Part shown: one piece after another, positions 1-13,744 of the stretch
Layout: each line of letters begins with the position of its first letter
How positions within the stretch are numbered: the stretch's first letter is position 1
Assembly: GCF_010729485.1 (NCBI RefSeq)
Contig: NZ_AP022609.1
Coordinates: 1,302,001-1,366,000 of the forward strand
Reading direction: 5' to 3'
Length of the DNA: 64,000 nt
Source of the DNA: Mycolicibacter hiberniae
Lineage (GTDB): Bacteria > Actinomycetota > Actinomycetes > Mycobacteriales > Mycobacteriaceae
The notes under the pieces: model-generated
The model's database searches: none
Seen by the model: the letters and a program-made list of their open reading frames with translations, nothing else
Told to the model about the DNA's origin: nothing
Translations under genes and position numbers: made by a program

Positions 1-275
1 TGCCCGTCGAGCCGGTGCTGATGGGGTCGGCGGGCGCCAAGGCGATGGCCGTGGTGCGCGGCGACGTGGACGCCTACCTGCACGCCGGCGGGCAGTGGGA
101 ATGGGATTCGGCCGCCCCCGCCGGTGTGGTGCAGGCGGCGGGACTGCACGCCTCGCGCATCGACGGGTCGCCGTTGCGCTACAACCGGCCCGACCCCTAC
201 CTGCCCGACCTGCTCATGTGCCGGCCCGACGTCGCGCCCATCCTGCTGGATGCCATCCGGCGCACGGTGCTCTAG
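1..275 (+). CDS. cysQ: 3'-phosphoadenosine 5'-phosphate / inositol phosphatase CysQ, C-terminal part
   Basis: This is the C-terminal 91 codons of a gene that begins before the window; codons start at position 3. The segment [20 protein letters not shown] followed by [14 protein letters not shown] is the conserved C-terminal half of CysQ/FIG-superfamily phosphatases, where the WD motif helps bind metal. The enzyme removes the 3'-phosphate from PAP(S) in sulfate assimilation and can also act on inositol phosphates. Its position directly before mshC is the M. tuberculosis arrangement (Rv2131c-Rv2130c). Identification is secure; the N-terminal metal-binding motifs are outside the window. Confidence 0.9.
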   Translation, partial: PVEPVLMGSAGAKAMAVVRGDVDAYLHAGGQWEWDSAAPAGVVQAAGLHASRIDGSPLRYNRPDPYLPDLLMCRPDVAPILLDAIRRTVL

Positions 276-319
276 GGGCCCACCTCGCCTCCGGCGAGTC
301 TCGCTGAACCGCCGGGCCT

Positions 320-325
320 TACAGT
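320..325 (+). promoter_or_regulatory. -10 element of a probable leaderless mshC promoter
   Basis: TACAGT ends 7 bases before the mshC ATG at 333. With a usual 6-8 base distance from -10 to transcription start, the transcript would begin at or next to the start codon. No Shine-Dalgarno sequence is seen. The promoter is inferred, not demonstrated. Confidence 0.45.
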
Positions 326-332
326 CGTGGGC

Positions 333-1568
333 ATGCAATCGTGGTCCGCGCCGGCCGTTCCAGTCCTGCCCGGGCGCGGCCCGGCGCTGCGTCTCTACGA
401 CACCGCCGACCGGCAGGTGCGACCGGTGTCGCCGGGCCCGACGGCCGGCATGTACGTCTGCGGCATCACCCCCTATGACGCCACGCACCTCGGTCATGCC
501 GCCACGTACCTGGTGTTCGACCTCATCCACCGGCTCTGGCTCGACGCCGGCCATCGGGTCAACTACGTGCAGAACGTCACCGACGTCGACGACCCGTTGC
601 TCGAGCGGGCCGAACGCGACGGGGTGCCGTGGGAGGCGCTGGCCGCCAGCCAGGTGGAGTTGTTCCGCACCGACATGACCGCGTTGCGGGTACTGCCGCC
701 CCGCGACTACGTGGCGGCCACCGAGGCCATCGCCGAGGTGGTCGAGGTCGTCGAGAAGATGCTGGCCGCCGGATCGGCCTACGCCGTCGACGGCGAGTAT
801 CCCGACATCTACTTCCGCGCCGACGCCACCGAGCAGTTCGGCTACGAATCGGGGTTCGACCGCGCCGCCATGCTGGAACTGTTCGCCGAGCGCGGCGGCG
901 ACCCGGACCGGGCCGGCAAAGCCGATCCGCTCGACGCCCTGCTGTGGCGGGCCGCCCGGCCCGGCGAGCCCAGCTGGCCCGCCTCGTTCGGAGCCGGCCG
1001 GCCGGGCTGGCATGTGGAGTGCACGGCGATCGCGCTCAGCCGCATCGGCTCCGGAATCGATATTCAAGGCGGCGGATCCGACCTGGTCTTCCCGCACCAC
1101 GAGTTCTCCGCGGCTCACGCCGAATCCCTCACCGGGGAACGGCGTTTCGCCCGGCACTACGTGCACGCCGGGATGATCGGCTGGGAGGGGCACAAGATGT
1201 CCAAGAGCCGCGGCAACCTGGTGCTGGTGTCCAAGTTGCGGGCCCAGGGCGTCGAGCCCGCCGCGATCCGGCTGGGTCTGCTGGCCGAGCACTACCGCAG
1301 CGACAGGTCCTGGGACGAGCAGACCCTTGCCGCGGCCGAGGCGCGGCTCGAGCGCTGGCGGGCGGCTACCAGCCTGCCCGCCGGGCCGGACGCCCAGGAC
1401 GTGGTGGCACGGGTCCGCCGCTACCTGGCCGACGACCTCAACACCGGCGCCGCGCTGGCCGCGCTGGACGGCTGGACCACCGATGCGCTCGCGTACGGCG
1501 GGCACGACGGCGAGGCGCCGCGGCTGGTGGCCACCGCGGTCGATGCCCTACTGGGAGTATCGCTTTAA
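333..1568 (+). CDS. mshC: Mycothiol ligase: cysteine-GlcN-Ins ligase MshC
   Basis: MshC joins L-cysteine to GlcN-inositol with ATP hydrolysis to AMP, the third step of mycothiol synthesis in the cytosol. The 411-residue protein is a class I CysRS relative. It shows the HIGH-type signature as THLGH after GITPYDA, the zinc-ligand region with C in MYVCG, and the KMSKS loop as HKMSKSRG. It is shorter than a CysRS because the tRNA anticodon-binding domain is missing, as expected for MshC. A GTG two codons upstream (327) is also possible, but the ATG opening MQSW matches the family start and fits the leaderless promoter. It lies just downstream of cysQ, so sulfur assimilation and thiol synthesis are adjacent. 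Confidence 0.96.
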   Translation: MQSWSAPAVPVLPGRGPALRLYDTADRQVRPVSPGPTAGMYVCGITPYDATHLGHAATYLVFDLIHRLWLDAGHRVNYVQNVTDVDDPLLERAERDGVPWEALAASQVELFRTDMTALRVLPPRDYVAATEAIAEVVEVVEKMLAAGSAYAVDGEYPDIYFRADATEQFGYESGFDRAAMLELFAERGGDPDRAGKADPLDALLWRAARPGEPSWPASFGAGRPGWHVECTAIALSRIGSGIDIQGGGSDLVFPHHEFSAAHAESLTGERRFARHYVHAGMIGWEGHKMSKSRGNLVLVSKLRAQGVEPAAIRLGLLAEHYRSDRSWDEQTLAAAEARLERWRAATSLPAGPDAQDVVARVRRYLADDLNTGAALAALDGWTTDALAYGGHDGEAPRLVATAVDALLGVSL

Positions 1569-1595
1569 GGCTGCGACTTAGGCCCGCGACGGGAG

Positions 1596-1601
1596 TAGGT
1601 T
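1596..1601 (+). promoter_or_regulatory. -10 element of a probable leaderless SDR promoter
   Basis: TAGGTT ends 6 bases before the ATG at 1608, and no ribosome binding site lies between. This is the same layout as for mshC, dop, polA, uvrB and uvrA in this window. Confidence 0.4.
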
Positions 1602-1607
1602 GTGCGC

Positions 1608-2483
1608 ATGCCTTCCATTCACTCTCAGGTCGTGTTCATCACCGGCGGCGCGCACGGTATCGGTGCCGAGGCGGCCCGCCGGCTGCACAACAAGGGCGCC
1701 AAGCTGGTCCTGACCGACCTGGACAAAGAAGCGCTGGACTCCTTCGCCGCTCAGCTCGGCGGGGACCGGGTGCTGACGGTCGTCGCCGATGTACGTGACC
1801 TCGACGCCATGCAGGCGGCCGCCGCCCAGGCTGTCGAGCGGTTCGGCCGGATCGACACCGTGGTGGCCAACGCGGGCATCGCCAGTTACGGGTCGGTGCT
1901 CGGTGTCGACCCCGCGGCGTTTCGCAGGGTCATCGACGTCAACCTGGTGGGGGTGTTCAACACCGTGCGTGCCACCCTGCCCGCCGTGATCGACCGCCGC
2001 GGGTACGTGCTGGTGGTGTCGTCCCTGGCGGCGTTCACCGCCGCGCCGGGAATGCTGCCCTATGACGCGTCCAAGGCCGGGGTGGAGCACCTGGCCAACG
2101 CGTTGCGCCTCGAGGTCGAACGCCTGGGGGTGACGGTCGGATCGGCCCACATGTCCTGGATCGACACCGCCCTGGTTCGCGACACCAAAAAGGACCTGTC
2201 GACCGCGGCCGAGATGCTGGCCAAGCTGCCCTGGCCGCTGAACAAGACCACGTCGGTGGACCAGTGTGCCGAGGCGTTCGTCGACGGGATCGAGCACCGC
2301 CGCGTCCGGGTCTACTGCCCGCGCTGGGTGGGGCTGTTCCGGTGGCTCAAGCCGCTGCTGTCCAGCCCGATCGGTGAGCGGCCGATCGCCAAGACCTCCG
2401 GCGACCTGATGGCCCGGATGGATGCCGAGGTGGCCGCCCTGGGCCGTTCCACCAGCGCCTACAACGAGGGCATCGAACAGTAG
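1608..2483 (+). CDS. Short-chain dehydrogenase/reductase (Rv2129c-like)
   Basis: This 291-residue classical SDR should use NAD(P)(H) to oxidise or reduce an alcohol/ketone; the substrate is unknown. Visible motifs in order are the cofactor loop TGGAHGIG near residue 12, the D of VADVRD, NAG in VANAGIAS, the catalytic Ser in VVSSLA and the Tyr-Lys pair in YDASKAG. The C-terminal tail is longer than in minimal SDRs and carries a hydrophobic stretch around WVGLFRWLKPLLSS that might touch membrane. It follows mshC as in M. tuberculosis and converges with the PAC2 gene, leaving a two-base gap. The ATG at 1608 is chosen over the GTG at 1602 because of the -10 element at 1596. Confidence 0.85.
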   Translation: MPSIHSQVVFITGGAHGIGAEAARRLHNKGAKLVLTDLDKEALDSFAAQLGGDRVLTVVADVRDLDAMQAAAAQAVERFGRIDTVVANAGIASYGSVLGVDPAAFRRVIDVNLVGVFNTVRATLPAVIDRRGYVLVVSSLAAFTAAPGMLPYDASKAGVEHLANALRLEVERLGVTVGSAHMSWIDTALVRDTKKDLSTAAEMLAKLPWPLNKTTSVDQCAEAFVDGIEHRRVRVYCPRWVGLFRWLKPLLSSPIGERPIAKTSGDLMARMDAEVAALGRSTSAYNEGIEQ

Positions 2484-2485
2484 GC

Positions 2486-3349
2486 TCAGCGCCGCCGGCG
2501 CCGCAGATACTTCTCGAACTCGGCAGCCAGGGCGTCGCCGTCGACCTTGCTCAGCGTCTCGGTCATGTCGACCTCGGCGTCGCGCTCTTCCAGCGCGGTC
2601 ACATAGTCGGCGATCTCGTCGTCCTCGCTGGCCATCTCGCTGACCGCCCGTTCCCACTCCTCGGCCTGCGCCGGCAGGTCGCCCAACGGAACCTCCACGT
2701 CCAGGGCGTCCTCCACCCGTCGTAGCAGGGCGACGGTGGCTTTGGGGTTGGGCGGCTGTGACACGTAGTGCGGCACCGCCGCCCAGAAGGTGACCGCGGG
2801 AATCCCGGCGGCCACGCAGGCGTCCTGGAACACCCCGGTGATGCCGGTCGGCCCCTCGTAGCGGGTCTCGGTCAGCCCGAACCGGGCGGCCGACTCCGCC
2901 GAATACGCCGCCCCGGACACCGGCACCGGGCGGGTGTGCGGTGTGTCGGCCAGCAACGCCCCCAGGATCACCACGGTGTCCACGTCGAGGTGGTCGATGA
3001 TCCCGAGCAGCTCCGCGCAGAACGACCGCCAGCGCATGTTGGGCTCGACGCCGTGCATCAGCACGATGTCGCGGTCGCTGCCCGGCGGCCGGCAGTGCGA
3101 GATCCGCATCGAGGGCCACACCAGCTCGCGGGTGACGCCGTCGAGTTGGCGGATCACCGGTCGATTCACCTGGTAGTCGTAGTAGTCCTCGTCGTCGATT
3201 TCGACGATCAGCCGCGCGCCCCAGATCTCCTGGAGATGCTGGACGGCGTCGCTGGCGGCGTCGCCGGCGTCATTCCAGCCCTCGAACGCCGCCACCACGA
3301 TGGTGTCGTGCAGTTCGGGAAGAACGGTGCCGTCATCCGGTCGGGTCAC
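2486..3349 (-). CDS. PAC2 family protein (Rv2125-like)
   Basis: This 287-residue protein belongs to the PAC2 (proteasome assembly chaperone 2) fold family, common in archaea and actinobacteria; the mycobacterial member corresponds to Rv2125. Family features include the opening segment VAAFEGWNDAGDAA, the central VVILGALLADTPHTRPVPV and the acidic, low-complexity C-terminus ending in a run of arginines. No catalytic motif is known. Finding a PAC2 protein within about 11 kb of the proteasome genes is suggestive, but no role in proteasome assembly has been established for it. The start is a GTG, and metH diverges from it about 200 bases away. Confidence 0.8.
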   Translation of the reverse strand: MTRPDDGTVLPELHDTIVVAAFEGWNDAGDAASDAVQHLQEIWGARLIVEIDDEDYYDYQVNRPVIRQLDGVTRELVWPSMRISHCRPPGSDRDIVLMHGVEPNMRWRSFCAELLGIIDHLDVDTVVILGALLADTPHTRPVPVSGAAYSAESAARFGLTETRYEGPTGITGVFQDACVAAGIPAVTFWAAVPHYVSQPPNPKATVALLRRVEDALDVEVPLGDLPAQAEEWERAVSEMASEDDEIADYVTALEERDAEVDMTETLSKVDGDALAAEFEKYLRRRRR

Positions 3350-3424
3350 GGAATCAGCCTACGACGTGCGCTTGGCACAAGGCTTGTACTCCTACCGGCC
3401 GCGTCGGCGCCTTGGTCGGACCCT

Positions 3425-3455
3425 TTGTCCCGGCGCCCGGATGACGACGTAGACT
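3425..3455 (+). promoter_or_regulatory. Probable metH promoter (-35 TTGTCC, -10 TAGACT)
   Basis: TTGTCC at 3425-3430 and TAGACT at 3450-3455 are separated by 19 bases. The expected transcription start, about 3461-3463, coincides with the first base-paired position of the SAH riboswitch, so the riboswitch would form the very 5' end of the metH mRNA. Confidence 0.5.
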
Positions 3456-3460
3456 TTCGG

Positions 3461-3550
3461 GCGTCGAGAGGCGTTGCAACGGTTCGCCGGTTATCTGCCG
3501 GTGGCCGCCACGCTCGGCAGAGTTAAGGACGCCTTCCGCCAAGGAAGGAG
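3461..3550 (+). ncRNA. S-adenosylhomocysteine (SAH) riboswitch upstream of metH
   Basis: The sequence fits the SAH riboswitch family. P1 pairs GTCGAG (3463-3468) with CTCGGC (3513-3518). The conserved AGGCGTTGCAAC follows the 5' strand. P2 is a GC-rich hairpin (3485-3490 with 3498-3503). The P4 pseudoknot pairs AGGCGT (3469-3474) with ACGCCT (3529-3534). Downstream, CCTTCC (3532-3537) is exactly complementary to GGAAGG (3543-3548), which is the metH Shine-Dalgarno. Because the two pairings share CCT at 3532-3534 they compete, so SAH binding should form P4 and free the ribosome site. Increasing MetH when SAH/homocysteine builds up is the expected logic. The structure was drawn by hand. Confidence 0.8.
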
Positions 3551-3555
3551 CCCGC

Positions 3556-7290
<3,735 letters not shown>

Positions 7291-7321
7291 GCCCTACCGG
7301 GCCGGGGGACACGATTCTGCA

Positions 7322-8032
7322 ATGACTGTGCTGCGCGCGGTGCTCTGCGACATGGACGGCACCCTTGTCGACTCCGAAAAGCTGTGGGATGTCGCCATGG
7401 AAGCGCTCTATGACCGCCTCGGCGGGGTCTTGACGCCGGAGGTCCGGGCCGCGACGGTCGGTGGCTGCGCCGAGAACACCATGCGGATCGTCTACGACGA
7501 CCTCGGCCTGCCGCCCGACCCGGCAGCCATGGCGGCATCGGCGCGCTGGCTGCACGACTACACCGGAGAGCTGTTCGACGCGGGCCTGCCCTGGTGCGAC
7601 GGCGCACAGGACCTGCTCGAGGCGCTGGCCGCCGCGGCGGTGCCGACGGCGCTGGTGACCAACACGCCGCGCATGCTGGCCGAGCGGGCGCTGGGCAGCA
7701 TCGGCCGGCACTACTTCTCGGCCGTGGTCTGCGGCGACGAGGTGCCCGCGGGCAAGCCGGCGCCGGACCCCTACCTGCGTGCCGCGCAGCTGCTGGAGCT
7801 GGACCCGCGCTGGTGTCTGGCCGTGGAGGACTCGCCGACGGGGGCCGCCGCGGCCGAGGCAGCGGGTTGCCCGGTACTGGTGGTGCCCAATGCGCTGCCG
7901 GTGCCGGGCGGTGCCCGGCGCCACCAGGTGACGTCGCTGCGTGGGCTCGGACTGGCAGACCTGCACCAGATCTGCGTCCGGCTGGCCGACTCGCAACCGG
8001 CCTCCGCCGGAAACCCACGTGACCCCTCCTGA
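7322..8032 (+). CDS. HAD-superfamily phosphatase
   Basis: This 236-residue HAD hydrolase shows the four HAD motifs: DMDGTLVD (nucleophile Asp near residue 10), T in LVTNTPR, K in GKPAPDPY and the acidic EDSPTG. The cap is the small helical type of the beta-phosphoglucomutase/phosphatase group. The substrate cannot be read from sequence. The gene starts 31 bases after metH and ends 6 bases before hisE, so it is probably co-transcribed with one or both. There is no special link to histidine synthesis beyond position. Confidence 0.85.
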   Translation: MTVLRAVLCDMDGTLVDSEKLWDVAMEALYDRLGGVLTPEVRAATVGGCAENTMRIVYDDLGLPPDPAAMAASARWLHDYTGELFDAGLPWCDGAQDLLEALAAAAVPTALVTNTPRMLAERALGSIGRHYFSAVVCGDEVPAGKPAPDPYLRAAQLLELDPRWCLAVEDSPTGAAAAEAAGCPVLVVPNALPVPGGARRHQVTSLRGLGLADLHQICVRLADSQPASAGNPRDPS

Positions 8033-8038
8033 GGTCGC

Positions 8039-8320
8039 ATGAAACAATCGCTGCTCGTGAAGACCTTCGAGGAGCTGTTCGCCGAGCTCGGCGAGCGCGC
8101 CGCCACCCGCCCGGCCGGCAGCGCCACCGTGGCAGCCCTGGACGCCGGGGTGCACACCGTCGGCAAGAAGATCCTGGAGGAGGCCGGCGAGGTGTGGCTG
8201 GCCGCCGAGCACGAGTCCGACGACGCGCTGGCCGGTGAGATCAGTCAGCTGTTGTATTGGACCCAGGTGCTGATGATCTCGCGCGGGCTGACGCTGTCCG
8301 ACGTGTACAGAAAGCTGTGA
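8039..8320 (+). CDS. hisE: Phosphoribosyl-ATP pyrophosphatase HisE
   Basis: HisE hydrolyses phosphoribosyl-ATP to phosphoribosyl-AMP, the second step of histidine synthesis. The 93-residue protein has the MazG-like helical core with the metal-binding acidic residues in [19 protein letters not shown] and [13 protein letters not shown]. It is a stand-alone HisE, not fused to HisI, as in other mycobacteria. hisG starts two bases after its stop, so the two are translationally coupled. Confidence 0.96.
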   Translation: MKQSLLVKTFEELFAELGERAATRPAGSATVAALDAGVHTVGKKILEEAGEVWLAAEHESDDALAGEISQLLYWTQVLMISRGLTLSDVYRKL

Positions 8321-8322
8321 GC

Positions 8323-9183
8323 ATGTTGCGTGTCGCGGTGCCCAACAAGGGCGCGCTCAGTGAAGCTGCCGCGGAAATGCTGTCGGAGGCCGGCTACCGC
8401 AGCCGCACCGACGCCAAGGACCTGACGGTCCTCGATCCGGTCAACAAGGTCGAGTTCTTCTTCTTGCGACCGAAGGACATCGCGATCTACGTCGGCTCCG
8501 GCGAACTCGACTTCGGGATCACCGGTCGCGACCTGGCGGCCGAGTCGGGGGCCCCGGTGGCCGAACGGCTGGCGCTGGGATTCGGATCCTCACGGTTCCG
8601 CTACGCCGCCCCGGCCGGGCGCGACTGGGTCGCCGCGGACCTGGCCGGCAAGCGCATCGCCACCGCCTATCCGAACCTGGTTCGCCGCGACCTGGCCGCC
8701 AAGGGCATCGAGGCCACCGTCATCCGGCTCGACGGGGCGGTGGAGATCTCGATCCAGCTGGGGGTCGCCGACGCGATCGCCGACGTGGTCGGCTCCGGGC
8801 GCACGCTGCGCCAGCACGGCCTGGTGGCCTTCGGTGAGTCCCTGTGCGACTCCGAGGCGGTGTTGATCGAGGGTGCCCAGCCCAACGGCCGCAGCTCCGA
8901 AACCGCCGCCGCCCGCGATCAGCTGGCCGCCCGGGTGCAGGGCGTGGTGTTCGGCCAGCAGTATCTGATGCTGGACTACGACTGCCCGCGTGTGGTGCTC
9001 GACCAGGCCACGGCGATCACCCCGGGCCTGGAATCACCGACCATCGCCCCACTCGCCGACCCGGACTGGGCGGCGGTGCGCGCCCTGGTGCCGCGGCGCG
9101 GGGTCAACGCGATCATGGACGAGCTGGCCGCGATCGGCGCGAAAGCCATCCTGGCCTCGGATATCAGGTTCTGCCGATTTTGA
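8323..9183 (+). CDS. hisG: ATP phosphoribosyltransferase HisG (long form)
   Basis: HisG condenses ATP with PRPP, the committed and histidine-inhibited step of histidine synthesis. The 286-residue protein is the long form: the catalytic part opens with [14 protein letters not shown], the PRPP/ATP loop region reads [16 protein letters not shown], and a C-terminal regulatory ACT-like domain ends in [11 protein letters not shown]. The longer reading frame beginning at 8257 overlaps hisE. The ATG at 8323, just after the hisE stop, is the family start. Confidence 0.96.
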   Translation: MLRVAVPNKGALSEAAAEMLSEAGYRSRTDAKDLTVLDPVNKVEFFFLRPKDIAIYVGSGELDFGITGRDLAAESGAPVAERLALGFGSSRFRYAAPAGRDWVAADLAGKRIATAYPNLVRRDLAAKGIEATVIRLDGAVEISIQLGVADAIADVVGSGRTLRQHGLVAFGESLCDSEAVLIEGAQPNGRSSETAAARDQLAARVQGVVFGQQYLMLDYDCPRVVLDQATAITPGLESPTIAPLADPDWAAVRALVPRRGVNAIMDELAAIGAKAILASDIRFCRF

Positions 9184-9254
9184 GCAGTCCCGGTAGCTGA
9201 CGCGCCACCCGTGTTAGCGTCCGGTGGTCGGCTCGACTGGCCCGGGAGGTAGTG

Positions 9255-9737
9255 GTGACGCATTTCATCGTGCTGGTACTCGCGCTGTTCATCGGCGCCG
9301 TTGCCGGGCTGCGCGCGTTCACTGCGCCGGCCGTCATGGCCTGGGCCGCCGTGCTGCACTGGATCAATTTGAACGGGTCGTGGGCCGAGTGGCTGACCCA
9401 TCCGGTGACCGTCACCATCCTGACGCTGCTGGCGGTCGGTGAACTCATCACCGACCAGCTGCCCAGCACGCCGGCGCGCACGGTGCCCGTGCAGTTCGGC
9501 GCGCGGCTGGTCCTGGGTGGATTCGCCGGCGCGGTGCTCGGCACGGCCTGGAATTACACCTGGACGGCACTCGGTGCGGGCATCATCGGTGCGGTGATCG
9601 GCACCCTGGTCGGTTTCCGGGTACGCCAGCGCCTTGTTGCCGCCAACGGCGGCCGCGATCTGCCGATCGCATTGGCGGAGGACGCCATCGCGGTGCTGGG
9701 CGGTTTCGCGATCGCCGCGTTGACCGCGGTGGTCTGA
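9255..9737 (+). CDS. DUF4126 integral membrane protein (Rv2120c-like)
   Basis: This is a 160-residue membrane protein with about four hydrophobic helices: residues 2-22, 50-65, 85-100 and 105-120, with a last one at the C-terminus. It matches the DUF4126 family, whose function is unknown. GTG codons occur at 9252 and 9255. The second is chosen because GGGAGG (9244-9249) is then 5 bases away, and because 160 residues is the length of the M. tuberculosis homologue. It follows hisG and converges with the thioesterase gene. Confidence 0.75.
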   Translation: MTHFIVLVLALFIGAVAGLRAFTAPAVMAWAAVLHWINLNGSWAEWLTHPVTVTILTLLAVGELITDQLPSTPARTVPVQFGARLVLGGFAGAVLGTAWNYTWTALGAGIIGAVIGTLVGFRVRQRLVAANGGRDLPIALAEDAIAVLGGFAIAALTAVV

Positions 9738-9741
9738 GAGG

Positions 9742-10523
9742 TCAGCGCCGCTGCACCAACAACGCCTGCGCGGATGTCCCGACGAATCCGTCATGGTCGA
9801 ACAGCTCCGCGGTGGTGACCCCCACCCCGTCCGGCCCGATGGAGGCGCGGGCCCGCAGGCCGAATTCCGTCCCGGTCGGCAACCGGTGCAGGTGTACCAC
9901 GGTGTCGGTGTTCATGAACAGGTACTCGTCGACGTCCAGTGCGGCGCCAACGCCGTTCGCGGAGTCCACCACCATCGCCAGCCGCTGCAGCGCGGTGGTC
10001 GGCTCGTCGTCCACCAGGGACACCTGCGGGCTCAGCCAGGCGATCGCCGAGCCGTCGGGCGCGTCGGGCTGCACGCGCCACGTCACCGACTCGGCGTACC
10101 CGCTGGCCTGGGCGAACCAGTCCGGCAGTGGCAGCGGCGGCACGCTGGCAAGGGGCGCGTGCCGGTCGCTGGTCACCGCGGCGGTGTCGGAGGTGGCCAG
10201 CGCCCAGGCGCTCAGCCGCGCCACCGGCCGGTCGTCGTCACAGCTGAGCATCTCGGCCTCCAGCAGCCGGATCCGCCGGCCCGGCCGCTGCACCCGCGCC
10301 GCCACCCGTACCGGGGCCAGCGGGACGGCCCCCAGGATGTCCAGGCTCAGCCGGGCCACCCGCTGATCCGATCCGGCGAGCAGGTGCTCGATCTCGCGGG
10401 TGAGCAGGGCCAGCGGCGGTGAACCGTGCTGGAGCAGGCCCCAGTTGCTGCGGGTCAGGTCAGTAGGCCGGTAGACCACGTCGTCTGGGCCCGCACCGCT
10501 TGCCCGGTGGTAGTAGCTGCCGG

Positions 10524-10527
<4 letters not shown>
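9742..10527 (-). CDS. Thioesterase-family protein (double hot-dog, acyl-CoA thioesterase-like)
   Basis: This 261-residue protein resembles the TesB-like / acyl-CoA thioesterase-3 group: an N-terminal hot-dog half with LTRSNWGLLQHGSPPLALLTREIEHLL and a C-terminal half ending in GVGVTTAELFDHDGFVGTSAQALLVQRR, the typical final strands of this fold. It would hydrolyse fatty acyl-CoA, though the exact substrate is unknown. The start is the GTG at 10525-10527, overlapping the stop of the upstream RecB-like gene as GTGA, so the two genes are translationally coupled. The longer reading frame to 10614 lies inside the nuclease gene. Confidence 0.72.
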
Positions 10528-12235
<1,708 letters not shown>

Positions 12236-12248
12236 CGTTCGGGGACCG

Positions 12249-12542
12249 TCAGTCGTCGCTGCGGCTCAGTCCGCGGCGCACCGAGAGCAGCTCGATCTCC
12301 GGGCGGGCCGCCACCAGCCGCTCGGCCGCGTCCAGGATCTGCACCAGGTGGCCGTGGTCGCCGGAGACCGCCGACACGCCGATTCCGCTGCGCCGGTACA
12401 GATCCGGCGATCCCGTCTCGGCCGCCGCCACGTCGAGCTTGCGGCGTAACTCCGCGACTATGGGGCGCACCACCGAGCGCTTCTGCTTGAGCGAACGCAC
12501 GTCACCGAGCAACAGGTCGAATTCCAGCCAGCCGATCCACAT
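12249..12542 (-). CDS. DUF503 family protein (Rv2117-like)
   Basis: This 97-residue DUF503 (YlxP-like) protein has the typical opening [23 protein letters not shown] and a single alpha/beta domain. In other bacteria YlxP sits in the nusA-infB-rbfA cluster and may aid ribosome or RNA metabolism; no reaction is known. The gene follows lppK with a two-base gap, so they are probably one transcript. Confidence 0.82.
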   Translation of the reverse strand: MWIGWLEFDLLLGDVRSLKQKRSVVRPIVAELRRKLDVAAAETGSPDLYRRSGIGVSAVSGDHGHLVQILDAAERLVAARPEIELLSVRRGLSRSDD

Positions 12543-12544
12543 CG

Positions 12545-13081
12545 TCAGGGCGGCGGCGCCGGTTCGGTGCTGCCGGTGCGGGCGTTGCCGAACGCCAGCA
12601 GGGATTTGGCGGTGGCCTGCGACAGCTGCCAGTCGCCGTGGTTCGGGGTGAACTCCATGGGGAAGAAGAACGTGCCGGTGTCGGGGTTGGCCGTTTCGAC
12701 GGTGACGTCGGCGGTCACGTGGCCCGGGGAGCGGTCCGACCAGCCGATGCCGTCGGCCTGCAGGCTCAACGGCAGATATCCGCCGTCCTTGAGCACGGTG
12801 GCGAACTTGTCGATGGTCGCGGCGTCGGCGGGTTTGGCGCCCTCGACGAGCACCAGCTTGTCGGTGCCGGGCACCTCGGGGTCCGCCAGCCGGTAGAGCA
12901 CATCGGTCAGTGCCTCGGGGGCCGGCAGCGCCGACTCGGCCGCCGGCACGGGCACCGTCGTCGACGTCACCGGAACCGGTGCAGACTCGGCCTCGGGCTG
13001 CGGCCCCGGCTTCTGGCCGCAGCCCGCCAGCACCAGCACCGCCGCGAGCGCGGCGGAAACGGCGAGGCGGTGCCGGTGCAT
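12545..13081 (-). CDS. lppK: Lipoprotein LppK
   Basis: This 178-residue secreted lipoprotein has a hydrophobic signal peptide (about residues 7-20) and the lipobox LAGC with Cys 21, so it should be diacylated and anchored outside the membrane. After a Pro/Glu-rich linker the globular part (about 55-178) contains [18 protein letters not shown] and a C-terminal [16 protein letters not shown]. The same pattern recurs in the MTB12-like protein encoded directly upstream, so the two are paralogues. The position beside mpa matches Rv2116. The molecular function is unknown. Confidence 0.85.
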   Translation of the reverse strand: MHRHRLAVSAALAAVLVLAGCGQKPGPQPEAESAPVPVTSTTVPVPAAESALPAPEALTDVLYRLADPEVPGTDKLVLVEGAKPADAATIDKFATVLKDGGYLPLSLQADGIGWSDRSPGHVTADVTVETANPDTGTFFFPMEFTPNHGDWQLSQATAKSLLAFGNARTGSTEPAPPP

Positions 13082-13092
13082 CGGGCCTGCGG

Positions 13093-13587
13093 TCAGCTCG
13101 ATGTCAGCTGGGACAGCGACAGCAGCGACGCCCGGGACAGCTTCCAGCCGCCCTGGTCGACGAAGGTGAGATTGACCGTGTGCGGCTCCAGCTTCGGCGA
13201 CGACGCAGTGACGTCGGCACTGGCCGCGCCCGGGCCCGCCGGTGCGACATTGGCCACACTGATCGACAGCGGGAGGGCGCCGTTCTGCGCGGCCTTCTTG
13301 AGCCGGCGGTCCAGAATCGACGACTCCGGTCCGCCGAGGCCACCTTCAACGAGGTGCGACTTCCCGACGGCGGGGAGGTTGGGGTCGGCCAGCGTGTTGA
13401 GCACCCCCGCCAGTTCCTCGGCGGCGGGCACTGCGGCGGCAGGGTTCAGCGGCAATGGGGCGAAGAACACCGTCGTCGGGGCCTGCGCGGCGGCCGGTGC
13501 CGGTGTTGCCAGAGAGTTCACAGCCGCGGCCGCCGCGCCGATGGCCGCGATCGCCGCCAGACGTGTGGCTAGGGATTTCGTCTTCAC
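13093..13587 (-). CDS. MTB12/CFP-2-like low-molecular-weight secreted antigen
   Basis: This 164-residue exported protein begins with GTG behind a GAAAGGA site. It has a signal peptide of about 35 residues ending near AAAQA, with no lipobox Cys, so it should be released. The mature part resembles the mycobacterial antigen MTB12 (Rv2376c): [59 protein letters not shown] and [17 protein letters not shown]. In M. tuberculosis MTB12 is elsewhere and LppK sits alone beside mpa, so the tandem pair is a local difference. The longer reading frame to 13809 overlaps the mpa 5' end. Confidence 0.78.
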   Translation of the reverse strand: MKTKSLATRLAAIAAIGAAAAAVNSLATPAPAAAQAPTTVFFAPLPLNPAAAVPAAEELAGVLNTLADPNLPAVGKSHLVEGGLGGPESSILDRRLKKAAQNGALPLSISVANVAPAGPGAASADVTASSPKLEPHTVNLTFVDQGGWKLSRASLLSLSQLTSS

Positions 13588-13744
13588 TGGGATCCTTTCT
13601 TCGTCGTTCTTGATCACCCGATTTGAGAGCGAGGCTAGCAGCGCAGACGGAGTGTCGGATTGCCGCTCGCCCCGCGAATGCACAATGGCCGGTAGCGTTG
13701 AGGTACCCGTCGCTTCAACTTCCAGTTCGGGAAAGGAGCGCACC

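Noticed and set aside
3461..3555. Cobalamin riboswitch upstream of metH
   Set aside because: The leader is under 100 bases and lacks the B12 box; the SAH riboswitch pairings fit instead.
12638..13744. In-frame upstream extension of mpa to give 980 residues
   Set aside because: It runs antisense through two exported-protein genes; the conserved Mpa start and ribosome site are at 13745.
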